Positions 6,026 to 6,166 of a DNA stretch of 6,166 nt are shown here, piece by piece. The notes below the pieces were generated by a model. The model did no database searches. It was not told the origin of the DNA and was given only the letters and a program-made list of their open reading frames with translations. Each line of letters starts with the position of its first letter. The stretch's first letter is position 1. A program made the position numbers and the translations under genes. The stretch is from the NCBI GenBank assembly GCA_031415695.1, contig JANOSH010000030.1, positions 1 to 6,166 of the forward strand, in the 5' to 3' direction. Origin of the DNA: JANOSH01 sp031415695. Its GTDB lineage: Bacteria > Actinomycetota > Acidimicrobiia > Acidimicrobiales > Ilumatobacteraceae.

Positions 6026-6166
6026 CCTTAAGTGGTCTTCACGATTTCGCAAGCTTCATCGATCGACCAAAGGCGACTGAATCGATGATCGCGCAGCGAA
6101 GGCTAGAGGATGGAATGATTGTTGAGCGAAGCGTTTGAGCGAAGGGAAACAGTAGCGGAATGATCC
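6026..6166. repeat. 141-bp terminal direct repeat, right copy (circle overlap)
   Basis: This is the second, base-for-base identical copy of 1-141. Removing it gives a 6025 bp circle in which 6025 joins 1 inside the non-coding region. No gene depends on the join. Confidence 0.95.

Noticed and set aside
5618..6052. 144-residue minus-strand open frame upstream of ORF1
   Set aside because: It would begin at TTG, crosses the circle join, and shows no domain or protein-like composition.

Overview
The window is a eukaryotic tyrosine-recombinase retrotransposon of the DIRS order. Gene order and domain content are closest to Ngaro-type elements: gag, then reverse transcriptase plus RNase H, then a separate tyrosine recombinase, with no methyltransferase. 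All genes lie on the minus strand, so the element reads from about 5594 down to 228. There are no bacterial genes, rRNA, tRNA or CRISPR. The genes are GC-rich, intron-free and use TAA, TAG and TGA as stops. I cannot name the host; a microbial eukaryote, such as a fungus, alga or protist seen in a metagenome, is an inference.

The first 141 bases (1-141) recur exactly as the last 141 (6026-6166). The sequence therefore closes into a circle of 6025 bp. Such an overlap is typical of a circular contig built with a k-mer of 141. The circle may be the circular DNA intermediate expected for DIRS-type elements, a head-to-tail array, or an assembly collapse of the split direct repeats of integrated copies.

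Layout in transcription order: ORF1 (5594-4533) is an unrecognised charged protein with a coiled-coil segment. It overlaps by 20 nt a gag-like protein (4552-2945) that has a C4 zinc ribbon and a CCCH zinc finger. One TGA at 2945-2947 then separates gag from an RT-RNase H open frame (2944-1265) that is in the same frame. This RT frame has no ATG before the catalytic core, which points to translation by stop-codon readthrough. The tyrosine recombinase (1328-228) starts at an ATG inside the end of the RT gene, in another frame. The remaining 658 bp of the circle (227 to 1, then 6025 to 5595) is non-coding, contains several inverted repeats, and probably holds the promoter, the 3' end and the recombination site.

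Inferred working model: gag and ORF1 package the RNA, RT-RNase H makes circular DNA, and the recombinase inserts the circle into the host genome. The features most worth checking are the gag-TGA-RT arrangement, the extra ORF1, the Lys in place of His in the recombinase HxxR box, and the true nature of the circle.
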